A stretch of DNA of 54,015 nucleotides from an uncultured Clostridia bacterium (GCA_944376825.1 CALWDY010000021.1:1-54015), one strand, 5' to 3'; positions 1 through 9,199 are shown, numbered from the stretch's first letter. The notes: generated by a model from the sequence alone, not told the origin. Numbers and translations are program-made.

Positions 1-26
1 ATGTATAAAAAATAAAAGGAGAAGAG

Positions 27-1541
27 ATGAGAAAAAAGAGCAAACTTTTTTTAAGCATGGCAAGTATGGTGCTTACCGTTGCACTATTTTGCTTTGGCGT
101 GTATGCAGCACTAGGCGTAAGTTACACCATTTCAGGAAGTGTTGTGTATCAAGTTAAAGATGTGTTTGTGAACATACAAACATCACTGTACATGTCAAAA
201 GATACATCACTAACAGACCAAAGCACACTTGATGACAATGTTGAATTGTTTGAAACAAATCCAGATAATGCTCAAACAACAACAAACACCCAAAAGTTGG
301 CATACAGTGATGGACTAAAAACATATGACATAGGCACGGGTTTGATACTTGAACCAACAGAAGATGACTTAACAAGTGAAAACATACCAATAAACTATGG
401 TTCGTATGAAATACAAAACGAAGGCTTAGAAAACGAAAGTGCAAAAGGCTATGCATATTACATAGTTGTTTCTATAACAAACTACGGAACGGAAAGTGTT
501 AGTGTTACGCTTACAAATAACATAGACCCACAAGCAACAAACAGTTTAACAAAACTAAGCGGAAACACAACCATTGCTGGGAGAACAGCAGACAAAACCT
601 ATACAACCAAACACATAGTAATAGGCATGGCACTAAACGACGCAACAAAAAGCGTTAGTGATGTAAACTTTAATGTGCCAATTGTTGTTTCAAAAACATT
701 AATAGAAGAGTCTTCAATTTACGAAAGAGTAAACGCAAATAATGAACCAGATGCCAACGGAGATTATCTGCTCTTTGGTTACTATCCACAAACATTAAAA
801 GAGGCTGGCGTTGCAATAACAGGTACAACACCAAACGAAAACGGTTATTATACTGGCAGTGATGGCGAACTGTATGCTTTGGCAGAAGATGATAACTATT
901 ACAAAGTTGAAAAACTTCGTTGGCGCATACTTGATGACAACTATGGAGATGGCACAGCACTTATTGTGTGCGATACAATAATTGACAAGGTAATTTATCA
1001 ACCAAATTATACAGATCAAAATGGCTATAATTACGCAACAAACGAAAATGGGAATATAATAACAGATGTGGAAGATGCAGTGATAACAGATGCACAAAAC
1101 AGGGTTTATGCCAACAACTATAAACACAGCAACCTTCGTGCGTGGTTAAATGGTGAGTTTTATAACAAATTTACAGATGATGAAAAAGATGCAATTGTTT
1201 TAACCACAGTGGACAACAGCACAACATCGGGTGCTCCAAGTGAGTTTGTTTGTGAAAACACCATCGATTATGTTTATGCACTAACCATAAATGATGTAAA
1301 CAACGCAGCCTATGGCTTTGGAAATGAAGTTGACCCTGCAAAAAACTTTAAAGTAAGTGAGTATGCAAATGCAAAAGGTGTATATAGAGACTCCTTTAAT
1401 TATGGGTATGGGTGGCTTCGTTCGCCGAGTCCTTATTACTATGGATGCGATGTTTTTGCGGTGGGAGAAAGTTCGGTTTTTTATAACGAAGTGGCTGGAG
1501 ATGGCAATGGTGCGCTTCCCGCTTTGCAAATAGAGTTATAA
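27..1541 (+). CDS. Secreted surface protein, TasA-like N-terminus with DUF6273-type C-terminal domain
   Basis: 504 residues; the ATG follows a strong AAAGGAG site at 16-22. A basic start (MRKKSK) and a hydrophobic stretch to about residue 29 (ending GVYAA) form a signal peptide of the kind seen in SipW/TasA-like secreted proteins of gut Bacillota. Residues about 30-240 are Thr/Asn-rich and beta-like. From about residue 250 the pattern YLLFGYYPQT, then KLRWRIL, LRAWLNGEFYNKF (from about 370) and GYGWLRSP (about 461) is what I recall of the DUF6273 family, which resembles C-type-lectin-like folds; the end (ALPALQIEL) replaces the family's usual GVRPAL-type ending. Function unknown; an exported or wall-associated display protein is inferred. 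The last ~130 bases are visibly richer in G+C and in TCG/CCG/CGT codons than the rest. The first 59 bases recur at the window's right end, so its promoter may resemble the G-tract promoter found there. Confidence 0.75.
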   Translation: MRKKSKLFLSMASMVLTVALFCFGVYAALGVSYTISGSVVYQVKDVFVNIQTSLYMSKDTSLTDQSTLDDNVELFETNPDNAQTTTNTQKLAYSDGLKTYDIGTGLILEPTEDDLTSENIPINYGSYEIQNEGLENESAKGYAYYIVVSITNYGTESVSVTLTNNIDPQATNSLTKLSGNTTIAGRTADKTYTTKHIVIGMALNDATKSVSDVNFNVPIVVSKTLIEESSIYERVNANNEPDANGDYLLFGYYPQTLKEAGVAITGTTPNENGYYTGSDGELYALAEDDNYYKVEKLRWRILDDNYGDGTALIVCDTIIDKVIYQPNYTDQNGYNYATNENGNIITDVEDAVITDAQNRVYANNYKHSNLRAWLNGEFYNKFTDDEKDAIVLTTVDNSTTSGAPSEFVCENTIDYVYALTINDVNNAAYGFGNEVDPAKNFKVSEYANAKGVYRDSFNYGYGWLRSPSPYYYGCDVFAVGESSVFYNEVAGDGNGALPALQIEL

Positions 1542-1646
1542 ATTGAATTTAAAAATCTTTAAATTTGTTGCGAGTTAAGCAAAAGTGTTTTGCACTGCTT
1601 AACTTGCAATTTTTTTGATTAAAAACATAAATTTTAACAAAACAAA

Positions 1647-1727
1647 GGCACGAAAGTGCACACAGGGTGTGCAGTTTGCAAAGCAAACAAACCCGTTTGG
1701 AGGCTTCCAAACGGGTTTTTTCGTGCC
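1647..1727 (+). repeat. Cloverleaf-like structured repeat, copy 1
   Basis: An outer stem, GGCACGAAA (1647-1655) with TTTCGTGCC (1719-1727), encloses three hairpins: GCACAC/GTGTGC (1658-1663, 1667-1672), GTTTGC/GCAAAC (1674-1679, 1683-1688) and a 12-bp stem AAACCCGTTTGG/CCAAACGGGTTT (1689-1700, 1707-1718). The last, followed by a T run, could also terminate transcription of the surface-protein gene. The same architecture recurs at 53592-53679 with compensatory changes. Role unknown: structured RNA, terminator or mobile repeat. Confidence 0.75.
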
Positions 1728-1770
1728 GTATTTTAAAATGCAAGTTTGCCGTATTTTAAAATGCAAGTTA
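1725..1770. repeat. Tandem duplication, 23-bp unit x2
   Basis: Two adjacent copies (1725-1747 and 1748-1770) of a 23-base unit starting GCCGTATTTTAAAATGCAAG, differing only in the last base. The unit holds the palindrome TATTTTAAAATA-like core. It overlaps the end of the cloverleaf element and abuts the glmS stop codon, so it probably arose by slippage. Confidence 0.8.
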
Positions 1771-1774
1771 TAGT

Positions 1775-3568
1775 TTACTCAACAGTAACGCTTTTTGCCA
1801 AGTTTCTTGGCTTATCGGGACTATATCCCAGTTTTAAGCATGTTTTCACGGCAAGCATTTGAAAAGGAACAATGCAAAGCATGCTACTTAATTCTTCGGG
1901 AGACTTATAAAAATGATAAACAAAATCTACATCTTGCAAGTTTTCTTCATCAACATTTAAATTTGTAACCAAAATAATATTTCCACCACGAGACTTAATT
2001 TCACTTGCACTTGCAAGGTTTTTGGACAAAAGTTCTTTTTTTGTTGCAATAACAAAAACAAGGCTTTTGCTGTCAACAAGCGAAAGTGTGCCATGTTTAA
2101 GTTCGCCAGATGGCAAACTTACGCAGTTTATGTAGGTTATTTCTTTAAGTTTAAGTCCTGCTTCTAGTGCCGAAACATAATCTTCTCCTCTGCCAATAAA
2201 AAACACCTTTTCACTTTTTAAAACAACATTAGATATGTCATCTATGTAATTTAAGTTATAAAAGAAATTTGTTTTGTTGAGTTTTTTTAATTTTTTTATT
2301 ATGTCAATATTTTTGAATTTTTTAGTGTTATACATATGTAAACTAAGCATATAAAAAACAAAAAGCATTGCATTATAGGCTTTTGTGGAAATAACAGCAA
2401 TTTCCATGCCAGCACAAAGAGGTAAAACTATGTTAGAACCTCTTGCAATTGATGAATGTGGAACATTAACAAGAGAAATTATTTTTGCCTTGTTTTGTTT
2501 TGCTAGTTTTAAGCAAAGTAGGGTGTCGGCAGTTTCGCCACTTTGGCTACAAAAAATACAAAGCGTATTTTTGTTGATTTTAGGATTGGAATAACTAAAT
2601 TCACTTGCAATGTGTGCAGAGCATTCCATACTAGTTTTTTCTTGAATAAATTTTGCTCCCATTAAACATGCGTGATATGCCGTACCGCATCCAATAAGTT
2701 TTATGCTATTTATGTCTTTTAAATATTCATGGTCTATTTTTTCAAAATAGTTGGTTGAGCTATACGAGGTAATTATATTATTTAAAACATGTGGTATCTC
2801 ATCAATTTCTTTTTCTGCAAAATAGTTGTAATTTCCCTTTGATGCATTTTTTTCAAAAACTGTTACCTTGGTTTTTTTTACTTTTATTTCTTTTAAATTA
2901 AAATCATAAAAAACAATTTCGTCTTTTTTTGCAACACAAATACTGTTTTCTGGCAACGCATAATAATCTTCAAATTTTTCGCCAAAGCAAACGGGGTCGC
3001 TTGACGCTAAAACTTCTTTAGCACTTTTTGCAACATAAAGGGGACTATTTTTTCTTGCCAAAAACAATGTGTTTTTTTCATTTTTGTTCATGATGCAAAA
3101 AGCAAAACTTCCTTTGAGAATTTTAATAGTTTTTTCTATTGCTTCTAAAACGCTACCCTTATGCAAACATAAAAGATTTGCCACAACTTCGGTGTCGGTT
3201 TCACCACACACTTTTATATTTTTTTCAAGAAGTTCTTTTTTTAAATCTAGGTAATTTTCAATTATTCCATTATGTACCACGCACCAAATTTTATCAAAAC
3301 TCAAATGCGGATGAGTGTTTAAAATGCTAACTTTTCCATGAGTTGCCCACCTGGTGTGTGCAATGCCACAATTTGATTTTATCTTTGTGTTTAGGTTTTT
3401 ATATAAATTTTTAATTTCTCCTAAACTTTTATGTACATAAAATTCATCATTGTCAAAAAGGCATATTCCAGAAGAATCATATCCACGGTATTCTAATTTT
3501 TTAAGATTGTTTATAATTGTTTCTTCTGTGTTTTCATTTTTGCCAATGTAACCAATTATGCCACACAT
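1775..3568 (-). CDS. glmS: Glutamine--fructose-6-phosphate aminotransferase (isomerizing)
   Basis: 597 residues, close to the usual ~600. It converts fructose-6-phosphate and glutamine to glucosamine-6-phosphate, the first step to UDP-GlcNAc for peptidoglycan, in the cytosol. The N-terminal class II glutaminase domain starts MCGIIGYIG with Cys2 as nucleophile and has AHTRWATHG, HNGIIENY and GETDTEV. Two SIS domains follow (LIGCGTAYHAC and SQSGETADT; then IGRGEDY, SGELKHG), ending in the typical KSVTVE tail. An AAGGAG site lies 5 bases before the ATG. It converges on the surface-protein gene. The ~150-base leader shows no glmS ribozyme, although that element is common in Bacillota, so regulation is not evident from sequence. 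Confidence 0.97.
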   Translation of the reverse strand: MCGIIGYIGKNENTEETIINNLKKLEYRGYDSSGICLFDNDEFYVHKSLGEIKNLYKNLNTKIKSNCGIAHTRWATHGKVSILNTHPHLSFDKIWCVVHNGIIENYLDLKKELLEKNIKVCGETDTEVVANLLCLHKGSVLEAIEKTIKILKGSFAFCIMNKNEKNTLFLARKNSPLYVAKSAKEVLASSDPVCFGEKFEDYYALPENSICVAKKDEIVFYDFNLKEIKVKKTKVTVFEKNASKGNYNYFAEKEIDEIPHVLNNIITSYSSTNYFEKIDHEYLKDINSIKLIGCGTAYHACLMGAKFIQEKTSMECSAHIASEFSYSNPKINKNTLCIFCSQSGETADTLLCLKLAKQNKAKIISLVNVPHSSIARGSNIVLPLCAGMEIAVISTKAYNAMLFVFYMLSLHMYNTKKFKNIDIIKKLKKLNKTNFFYNLNYIDDISNVVLKSEKVFFIGRGEDYVSALEAGLKLKEITYINCVSLPSGELKHGTLSLVDSKSLVFVIATKKELLSKNLASASEIKSRGGNIILVTNLNVDEENLQDVDFVYHFYKSPEELSSMLCIVPFQMLAVKTCLKLGYSPDKPRNLAKSVTVE

Positions 3569-3700
3569 ATTTACTCCTTAAATGTAAAATAGGCTATAAC
3601 CTTTAATTACGATATTGCATGCTTTTTGTCGTAACATATAATAATATGAAAGTTGGCTAAATTAAGACACAAAACATTTTGTTATAATTTTAGTTGATGC

Positions 3701-3729
3701 TTGAAATATAATAAAAATATTGATACACT
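3701..3729 (+). promoter_or_regulatory. Promoter of the 3747 gene
   Basis: TTGAAA (3701-3706), 17-base spacer, TACACT (3724-3729) preceded by TG at the extended -10 position. The Shine-Dalgarno AAAGGAG follows at 3735. Confidence 0.5.
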
Positions 3730-3746
3730 ATAAAAAAGGAGCAAAA

Positions 3747-4235
3747 ATGAAAAAGGGTTTAAAAAATTCAGTTCAAAAAGATTATGTAAATAAAATTGTG
3801 GCAGAATTTATAAAAGCAATAAAAGAGCGATATTTCAATTTAATGTTAAACAAAAACTACATAAAAAATGAGAAACAAATGTCCGAGCAAGATATATTAA
3901 AATTTAAAAAATTTGAAAGCCAGTTAGATGGTTTTGGCAGTTTTTTAGAGGAAAGTTTTAGTTGGCAGATAAAAACGAAAAACAATTTGCATTATAGTTC
4001 GGATTATAATTATGAAGGGGAAGAAAGAGAATTTGGTTTTTTGATTGAAAATGGTGCAATAGATTATTTTGGCAAAGAGATTTCACAACTTCTTGGAGAA
4101 AATTTTTTTATAGAAATATATGCAAACAAAGAAAACGCCGTTTTAAATATAACAAAAATAAAAGATGGAAAAATTGTAACCAAATCCCAAAAAATTTGCA
4201 ACAATCTTTTAGTTGAGGAAAATAAGGAAATGTAA
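3747..4235 (+). CDS. Hypothetical protein, 162 aa
   Basis: The ATG at 3747 is chosen because AAAGGAG (3735-3741) lies 5 bases before it; a TTG 27 bases upstream would put the ribosome site inside the gene. The protein starts MKKGLKNSVQKDY, is Lys/Asn/Glu-rich and has no signal peptide or membrane segment, so it is probably cytosolic. I recognise no motif. It is a single-gene unit with its own promoter and a terminator shared with the convergent ABC operon. Function unknown. Confidence 0.75.
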   Translation: MKKGLKNSVQKDYVNKIVAEFIKAIKERYFNLMLNKNYIKNEKQMSEQDILKFKKFESQLDGFGSFLEESFSWQIKTKNNLHYSSDYNYEGEEREFGFLIENGAIDYFGKEISQLLGENFFIEIYANKENAVLNITKIKDGKIVTKSQKICNNLLVEENKEM

Positions 4236-4240
4236 AAACA

Positions 4241-4279
4241 AAAACCACGGTATAATTGAGCAGTATCCGTGGTTTTTTT
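4241..4279. terminator. Bidirectional terminator
   Basis: AAAACCACGG (4241-4250) pairs with CCGTGGTTTT (4267-4276), with an A run on one side and a T run on the other. It serves the 3747 gene and, on the minus strand, the ABC permease gene. Confidence 0.85.
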
Positions 4280-4288
4280 GTTTGTATT

Positions 4289-5848
4289 TTAATTTAATTT
4301 TTGTAATTTTTTCTTTGCCACAAAAATAATAAAATATAATAAAATTAAAAACAATGCGATTATAATTGAAATGTTAATTAAAAAATAATGTAGCAAACTA
4401 TAATTTATATTTAAAAATATTGTAGTTGTAATCATAACAAAAGCAAGGGGAATAAAAACAGACAAAAACGAACTTAAAGATTGTTTAACAAGCACACTAT
4501 CATTTTGTGTTGTTAAATTTGGAAAACAAATGTTCATCACAATGCCAAACATACAAAGTGTTAAATTAAAAAATAAGCAACAAGCAATTATCATTAAACA
4601 AAACCAAAACGAAATATTATAACTAATTGAAAATATTATTATTGAAACTAAAATAAATGGCAAGCCCACTAAAAAGGCAAAAGTAATTTTAATCCAAATT
4701 ATTTGAGCAAAAGACAGAGGCATGCTTTTTAACATACTAAAACTTTGTCGTTCCATAGAAATAGAAACAGCCGAAATATTTGCGGTTGACAACATAAAAA
4801 AGCATATTGTAATAAAGATAATGCTAAGAGTAAAAGAACTTATTGGAATAATTTCTCCAATTGAGTTTATAAGAGATTTGTCAATGGCAAAATATATGCA
4901 AACACCAAGCAAAAGTAAATATGAAAAAAGCGTGTTAAAAACATACATGGGACTTGAAAAATACTTCTTTTTTTCCTTGTTTAAAAGTGCAAAAAACAAA
5001 GGTTTATTTTTGTAATAAATTTTTGATTTTGATGCGGTAGAAGAATTAAGTTCAGTACACATTTTAAAATATGTTAAATACACAAAATAATAAATGAATA
5101 CACTTAACGCGATTGCAAGTAAAATATTGTACAAAAGATATAATAAATTGTTTTGTGTTATGGAAATGTAAAACCAGTTTATCCAAGGAAGATACTTTAT
5201 AAAGTTGGTAGAATTTGCGTTTTCCATTAAGTCAAACACATTTATTTGCATATAAAAATACATAAATAAACCAAAAAATACAAATAGTGCCAAAGTTGAA
5301 AATAAATTTTTATATTTAATTTTTTGAGTTAAAAAACTAAAAAAACAAGTAATTAGACAACTTAAACAAAGTGGTACAATGGGTTCAATAAAAAAACCAA
5401 ATAAAAAACAAATAAAACTTACAATATTAAATCCGTTATACACATAATAAAGCACTGTAAAAGGCACAATAAAAACAAATTGATACAAATAACCCAAAAG
5501 CAAAATGCCAATTAATTTTGAAAGTATTATTGTGCTTTTTTTGATTGGCATGCTAAAAATGATGTCGTTGTCTTTGCTTTTATACAACACATTAAAGCAT
5601 GAACTAAAAAATAAAAATATTACAAAAAAGTTAGATGCTAAAATTGAAAAGGAAATTAAAAACTCATAGTTTTTTAAATTGCTTTCTTTTAAAACCATTA
5701 TAAAAGAATAGGCATAAAAAGTAGAAAAACCCAAAAGGAACAAAAGTGCAAAAACAATTAAAAATTTGCCCACCTTTGACTTTTTTTTATTTGCCAAGTT
5801 TATTGCCGACAAAAAATTTAATTTAATTAAAGCAACAAGATTATTCAT
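4289..5848 (-). CDS. ABC-2 type transporter permease
   Basis: 519 residues, dominated by about twelve hydrophobic helices, for example FLIVFALLFLLGFSTFYAYS near the N-terminus and IALFLILLYFIIFVA at the C-terminus. A Lys-rich cytoplasmic loop (KSKIYYKNKPLFFALLNKEK) lies mid-protein. The layout matches the large permease partner of an ABC-2 exporter. Its start codon overlaps the end of the ATPase gene by 8 bases (ATGAATAA), so the two are translationally coupled and form one transporter. The substrate cannot be told; lipid, peptide or antibiotic export are all possible. Confidence 0.85.
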   Translation of the reverse strand: MNNLVALIKLNFLSAINLANKKKSKVGKFLIVFALLFLLGFSTFYAYSFIMVLKESNLKNYEFLISFSILASNFFVIFLFFSSCFNVLYKSKDNDIIFSMPIKKSTIILSKLIGILLLGYLYQFVFIVPFTVLYYVYNGFNIVSFICFLFGFFIEPIVPLCLSCLITCFFSFLTQKIKYKNLFSTLALFVFFGLFMYFYMQINVFDLMENANSTNFIKYLPWINWFYISITQNNLLYLLYNILLAIALSVFIYYFVYLTYFKMCTELNSSTASKSKIYYKNKPLFFALLNKEKKKYFSSPMYVFNTLFSYLLLLGVCIYFAIDKSLINSIGEIIPISSFTLSIIFITICFFMLSTANISAVSISMERQSFSMLKSMPLSFAQIIWIKITFAFLVGLPFILVSIIIFSISYNISFWFCLMIIACCLFFNLTLCMFGIVMNICFPNLTTQNDSVLVKQSLSSFLSVFIPLAFVMITTTIFLNINYSLLHYFLINISIIIALFLILLYFIIFVAKKKLQKLN

Positions 5849-6551
5849 TTTCGTTGATCTCCAAAAATATAGTTTCTAAATTTTCATCGCCTAAAACATC
5901 TTTCATCGTTCCTTGTTTTACTATTTTGCCTTCGTTTAAAATTATAACATGGTCGCATAGTTTTTCTGCAACTTCCAAAATGTGAGTGGAAAAGAAAATA
6001 GACACGCCAAGTTTTGTTAAGTCTTTCATCAAAGTTTTAAGTTTGTGGGTGCTTGTTGGGTCAAGTCCAACAAAAGGTTCGTCTAGTATTATTAGTTTTG
6101 GATTGTGTACAAGTGCAGAAATAATTGCGAGTTTTTGTTTCATGCCATGTGAAAAAGACGAAATTTGTTGTCCTAAATTTTCTTTTATTTCAAACATTGA
6201 TGCATACATGTCTATTCTTTGTTTTCTTTCTGTTTTGTCAACTTTATATATGTCGCAAACAAAATTTAAATAGGCTATTGCCGTCATAAAATCGTACATG
6301 TTTGGATTGTCGGGAATATAAGCAAAAGTTTGTTTTGCTTCAAGAGGCTGTGTTTTAATGTTGTTTCCATTAATGTAAATTTCACCGTCTTCAAAATCTA
6401 TAATTCCACACACACATTTAATGGTTGTTGTTTTTCCGGCGCCATTTTTGCCTATAAATGCACAAAGTTCTCCATCTTTTACGATTAAAGACAAATTATC
6501 AACAACTTTTTTTGTGCCATAAAACTTTGTTAAATTTTTAATTTCAAGCAT
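5841..6551 (-). CDS. ABC transporter ATP-binding protein
   Basis: 236 residues from the ATG giving MLEIKNLTKFYG, chosen because GGAGG lies 5 bases upstream; a TTG four codons earlier would fall inside that site. Walker A is GKNGAGKTT, the region corresponding to the Q-loop reads YIPDNPNMYDF (no Gln, as in many ABC-2 exporters), the signature is FSHGMKQKL, Walker B is LIILDEPFVGLD and the switch His lies in FFSTHILE. It powers the overlapping permease. A promoter with a 17-base spacer lies just upstream, back to back with that of the P-type ATPase. Confidence 0.93.
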   Translation of the reverse strand: MLEIKNLTKFYGTKKVVDNLSLIVKDGELCAFIGKNGAGKTTTIKCVCGIIDFEDGEIYINGNNIKTQPLEAKQTFAYIPDNPNMYDFMTAIAYLNFVCDIYKVDKTERKQRIDMYASMFEIKENLGQQISSFSHGMKQKLAIISALVHNPKLIILDEPFVGLDPTSTHKLKTLMKDLTKLGVSIFFSTHILEVAEKLCDHVIILNEGKIVKQGTMKDVLGDENLETIFLEINENE

Positions 6552-6584
6552 TTTTACCTCCAATTTAGAGCATAAATTTACAAT

Positions 6585-6613
6585 AGTATATAATTTCTCA
6601 TATTTAAAGTCAA
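6585..6613 (-). promoter_or_regulatory. Promoter of the ABC transporter operon
   Basis: Read on the minus strand: TTGACT (6613-6608), 17-base spacer, TATACT (6590-6585). The predicted leader is about 26 bases and contains GGAGG. Confidence 0.75.
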
Positions 6614-6656
6614 ATGTATAATATAATAATATTTGTAAGCATGTTTTTTATGTTTG

Positions 6657-6685
6657 TTGACATATATTTTAATATGTTGTAATAT
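6657..6685 (+). promoter_or_regulatory. Promoter of the P-type ATPase gene
   Basis: TTGACA (6657-6662), 17-base spacer, TAATAT (6680-6685). Transcription should start near 6692, leaving a short leader before the TTG start at 6719. No riboswitch-like structure fits in it. Confidence 0.75.
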
Positions 6686-6718
6686 TTAATTATATTTTAT
6701 TTATAGGGTAAACTAAAT

Positions 6719-9199
6719 TTGAAGCTAAGAAAATCATTTGACATTATAAGGTATAATCCAACGCTAAGCGAGGGACTTTTAACCGAGCAAGTTAAAGAAC
6801 GCACAGAACATAAATTATTTAACAAAGTAAAACAAAAAACAGGAAAATCTTATTTTAGAATTGTTTTTGAAAATATTTTTACTTTTTTTAATTTTATTTG
6901 GATTTTAATTTTCACTGCTCTTATGCTTGTTGAAAGTTATGGCGATTTGTTGTTTATTGTGGTGATATTTTTAAATACACTAATTTCAATAATACAAGAG
7001 TGCAAAGCAAAAGTGGTTGTAGACAAGTTGAGTTTGGTTACAATGCCCAAAGTAAAAGTGATTCGCGACAGTCAAACTCTTGAAATTCAATCTGAAAAAA
7101 TTGTGCTGGACGATGTGATATATCTCGAAATAGGCAATTCTATTCCTGCCGACTGCGTTGTTTTAGAAGGAAAATTAGAAGTAAATGAAAGTTTGCTTAC
7201 AGGCGAAAGCGATGCTGTAAAAAAGGGAGAAGGAGATAATCTTCTTGCGGGAAGTTTTATAATTAGTGGTGCTTGCTATGCAAGAGTTGATAAAATTGGT
7301 AAAGACAACTATATTCAATCCATAGCAAGTCAGGCAAAAAAGTTTAAAAGTCCAAATTCAAGTTTAAATAAAGATTTAAACGCAATTATAAAATACATTG
7401 GTATAGCCATTATTCCAGTTGGTGTATTGATGTTTGTTAACAACTTTTTTTCATATGATAATAGTTGGCAATACGCAGTAACAAAAACTTGTGGGGCCCT
7501 TATAGGAATGGTCCCTGCGGGAATGTTTTTGCTTGTAACAGTGGCTCTTGCAGTGGGAGTTATAAAATTAAGTAAAAAACGAACACTTGTAAAAGATTTA
7601 TATTCAATAGAAATGCTAGCAAGAGCAAATGTTTTATGTTTAGATAAAACAGGCACAATAACAGATGGAACAATGCAGGTTAGTGAACTTATTGATTTAG
7701 ACAGAATACAAGATATTTCTAACGCAGATATAATTTCAAATGTTTTGTATGCTCAACAAACAAGCAATTCAACATCAAATGCAATGCTTGCTGAATTTGG
7801 GAAAAAGAACGATTATAAAATTTTATATAATTTAGACTTTTCTTCAAAGCGAAAATGCACTGCAACAAGCTTTGAAAAATTGGGAACTTTTGTTATAGGT
7901 GCCCCTGAATTTACAAAATGCAGGCTTTCTAAAAAAATAAAAAATTTAATATACGAACACACATCAAAAGGCAAAAGAGTTTTGTTGCTTGCGCATTCTC
8001 AAAAAGTGCTTGATGAAACAGAAAATTTGCCAACAGATAGTATACCTCTTGCGCTAATCACCATTGAAGACCATATAAGGGAAGATGCTTATGACACAAT
8101 AGAATGGTTTAAGCAAAATAATGTGCAAGTAAAAATAATATCGGGAGACAACCCAATAACAGTAAGTAACATTGCAAAAAGAGTGGGTGTTGAAAACGCA
8201 GAGGCTAGCATATCGCTAGAAGGAATGAGTTTGGTTGAAGTTGAAAAAATTGCAACAAACTTTACAGTTTTTGGTAGAGTTAGCCCCGAACAAAAACACA
8301 CACTAGTAAAGGCACTAAAAAAGCAAGGTTATGTTGTTGCAATGACTGGTGATGGAGTAAATGACACGCTTGCTTTAAAAGAAGCAGACTGCTCTATTGC
8401 AATGGCAGACGGAAGCGAAGTTGCAAGAAACTTGTCCAACCTTGTTCTTTTGGATTCAAAATTTTCATCACTGCCAGATGTTGTTAAAGAAGGTAGACAG
8501 GTTATAAACAATGTACAACAGTCTTCAACATTGTTTTTAATGAAAACACTTTTTACAATACTACTGTCTTTATTTAGCATTGTTACAATGTCGGGATATC
8601 CTTTTCAACCTGTTCAAATGTTTTTGCTTGAATTGTTTGTGATTGGATTGCCATCGGTTATTCTTGCATTGCAACCAAACACAAGTTTAATTAAAGGAGA
8701 TTTTATTCCCGTTGTATTAAAGCGTAGTATTCCAAGTGGACTTTTAATATTTTTAAATGTCTTTGGGGTTATTATTCTTGCAAGGTTCAATGTTATTAAT
8801 GCAGAAGAATTTGCAACACTTTCTACACTTGTTTTAATTTTTACAGGATACATTAATTTGTTTTTCTTGTGCTTGCCACTAACAAAAATAAGAGTTGGAT
8901 GTTTAATTTTGTCAATAGCTTGTATTGTTGTTTCTATACTTGCAATGGGTGATTTTTTTGGAATGACAATGATAAATTTAAAGGTTTTGCTTTTTCTGCT
9001 TGCATTTATGATTATAGCAATTCCGTTGCACATTTTTATTCCAAGACTATTAAATAAAATAAATTTAAGAATAAAGCAAAGACAGTTAAATAACGCCGAC
9101 AAAAAAACAAACTACAAGCGAAAACTTGTATATATTGATAAAACATTAGACAACATAAATGAAACAGAAAACGACAGCATTAAAAACGATAAAAAATAG
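6719..9199 (+). CDS. P-type cation-transporting ATPase
   Basis: 826 residues from a TTG start, with a weak AGGG site about 12 bases upstream; the start fits the family, where the region around GLLTEQVKER lies close to the N-terminus. The actuator motif TGES is at 161-164, the phosphorylated Asp309 is in CLDKTGT, and the hinge GDGVND is at 544-549. About ten membrane helices are seen; the M4 region before DKTGT reads MVPAGMFLLVT, with PAGM where calcium pumps have PEGLP, so the ion cannot be assigned. The cytoplasmic C-terminal tail after about residue 775 is Lys/Asn-rich. It stands alone with its own promoter and terminator and imports or exports a cation across the membrane. Confidence 0.92.
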   Translation: MKLRKSFDIIRYNPTLSEGLLTEQVKERTEHKLFNKVKQKTGKSYFRIVFENIFTFFNFIWILIFTALMLVESYGDLLFIVVIFLNTLISIIQECKAKVVVDKLSLVTMPKVKVIRDSQTLEIQSEKIVLDDVIYLEIGNSIPADCVVLEGKLEVNESLLTGESDAVKKGEGDNLLAGSFIISGACYARVDKIGKDNYIQSIASQAKKFKSPNSSLNKDLNAIIKYIGIAIIPVGVLMFVNNFFSYDNSWQYAVTKTCGALIGMVPAGMFLLVTVALAVGVIKLSKKRTLVKDLYSIEMLARANVLCLDKTGTITDGTMQVSELIDLDRIQDISNADIISNVLYAQQTSNSTSNAMLAEFGKKNDYKILYNLDFSSKRKCTATSFEKLGTFVIGAPEFTKCRLSKKIKNLIYEHTSKGKRVLLLAHSQKVLDETENLPTDSIPLALITIEDHIREDAYDTIEWFKQNNVQVKIISGDNPITVSNIAKRVGVENAEASISLEGMSLVEVEKIATNFTVFGRVSPEQKHTLVKALKKQGYVVAMTGDGVNDTLALKEADCSIAMADGSEVARNLSNLVLLDSKFSSLPDVVKEGRQVINNVQQSSTLFLMKTLFTILLSLFSIVTMSGYPFQPVQMFLLELFVIGLPSVILALQPNTSLIKGDFIPVVLKRSIPSGLLIFLNVFGVIILARFNVINAEEFATLSTLVLIFTGYINLFFLCLPLTKIRVGCLILSIACIVVSILAMGDFFGMTMINLKVLLFLLAFMIIAIPLHIFIPRLLNKINLRIKQRQLNNADKKTNYKRKLVYIDKTLDNINETENDSIKNDKK

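Noticed and set aside
1647..1727. Integron attC site or tRNA for the cloverleaf elements
   Set aside because: No GTTRRRY core at the outer ends and no integrase; the arms do not match tRNA (no T-loop GTTCGA pattern, no anticodon-arm geometry, no CCA-type acceptor).
3569..3719. glmS ribozyme or riboswitch upstream of glmS
   Set aside because: The gap is about 150 bases and very AT-rich, without the conserved GC-rich core of the ribozyme.
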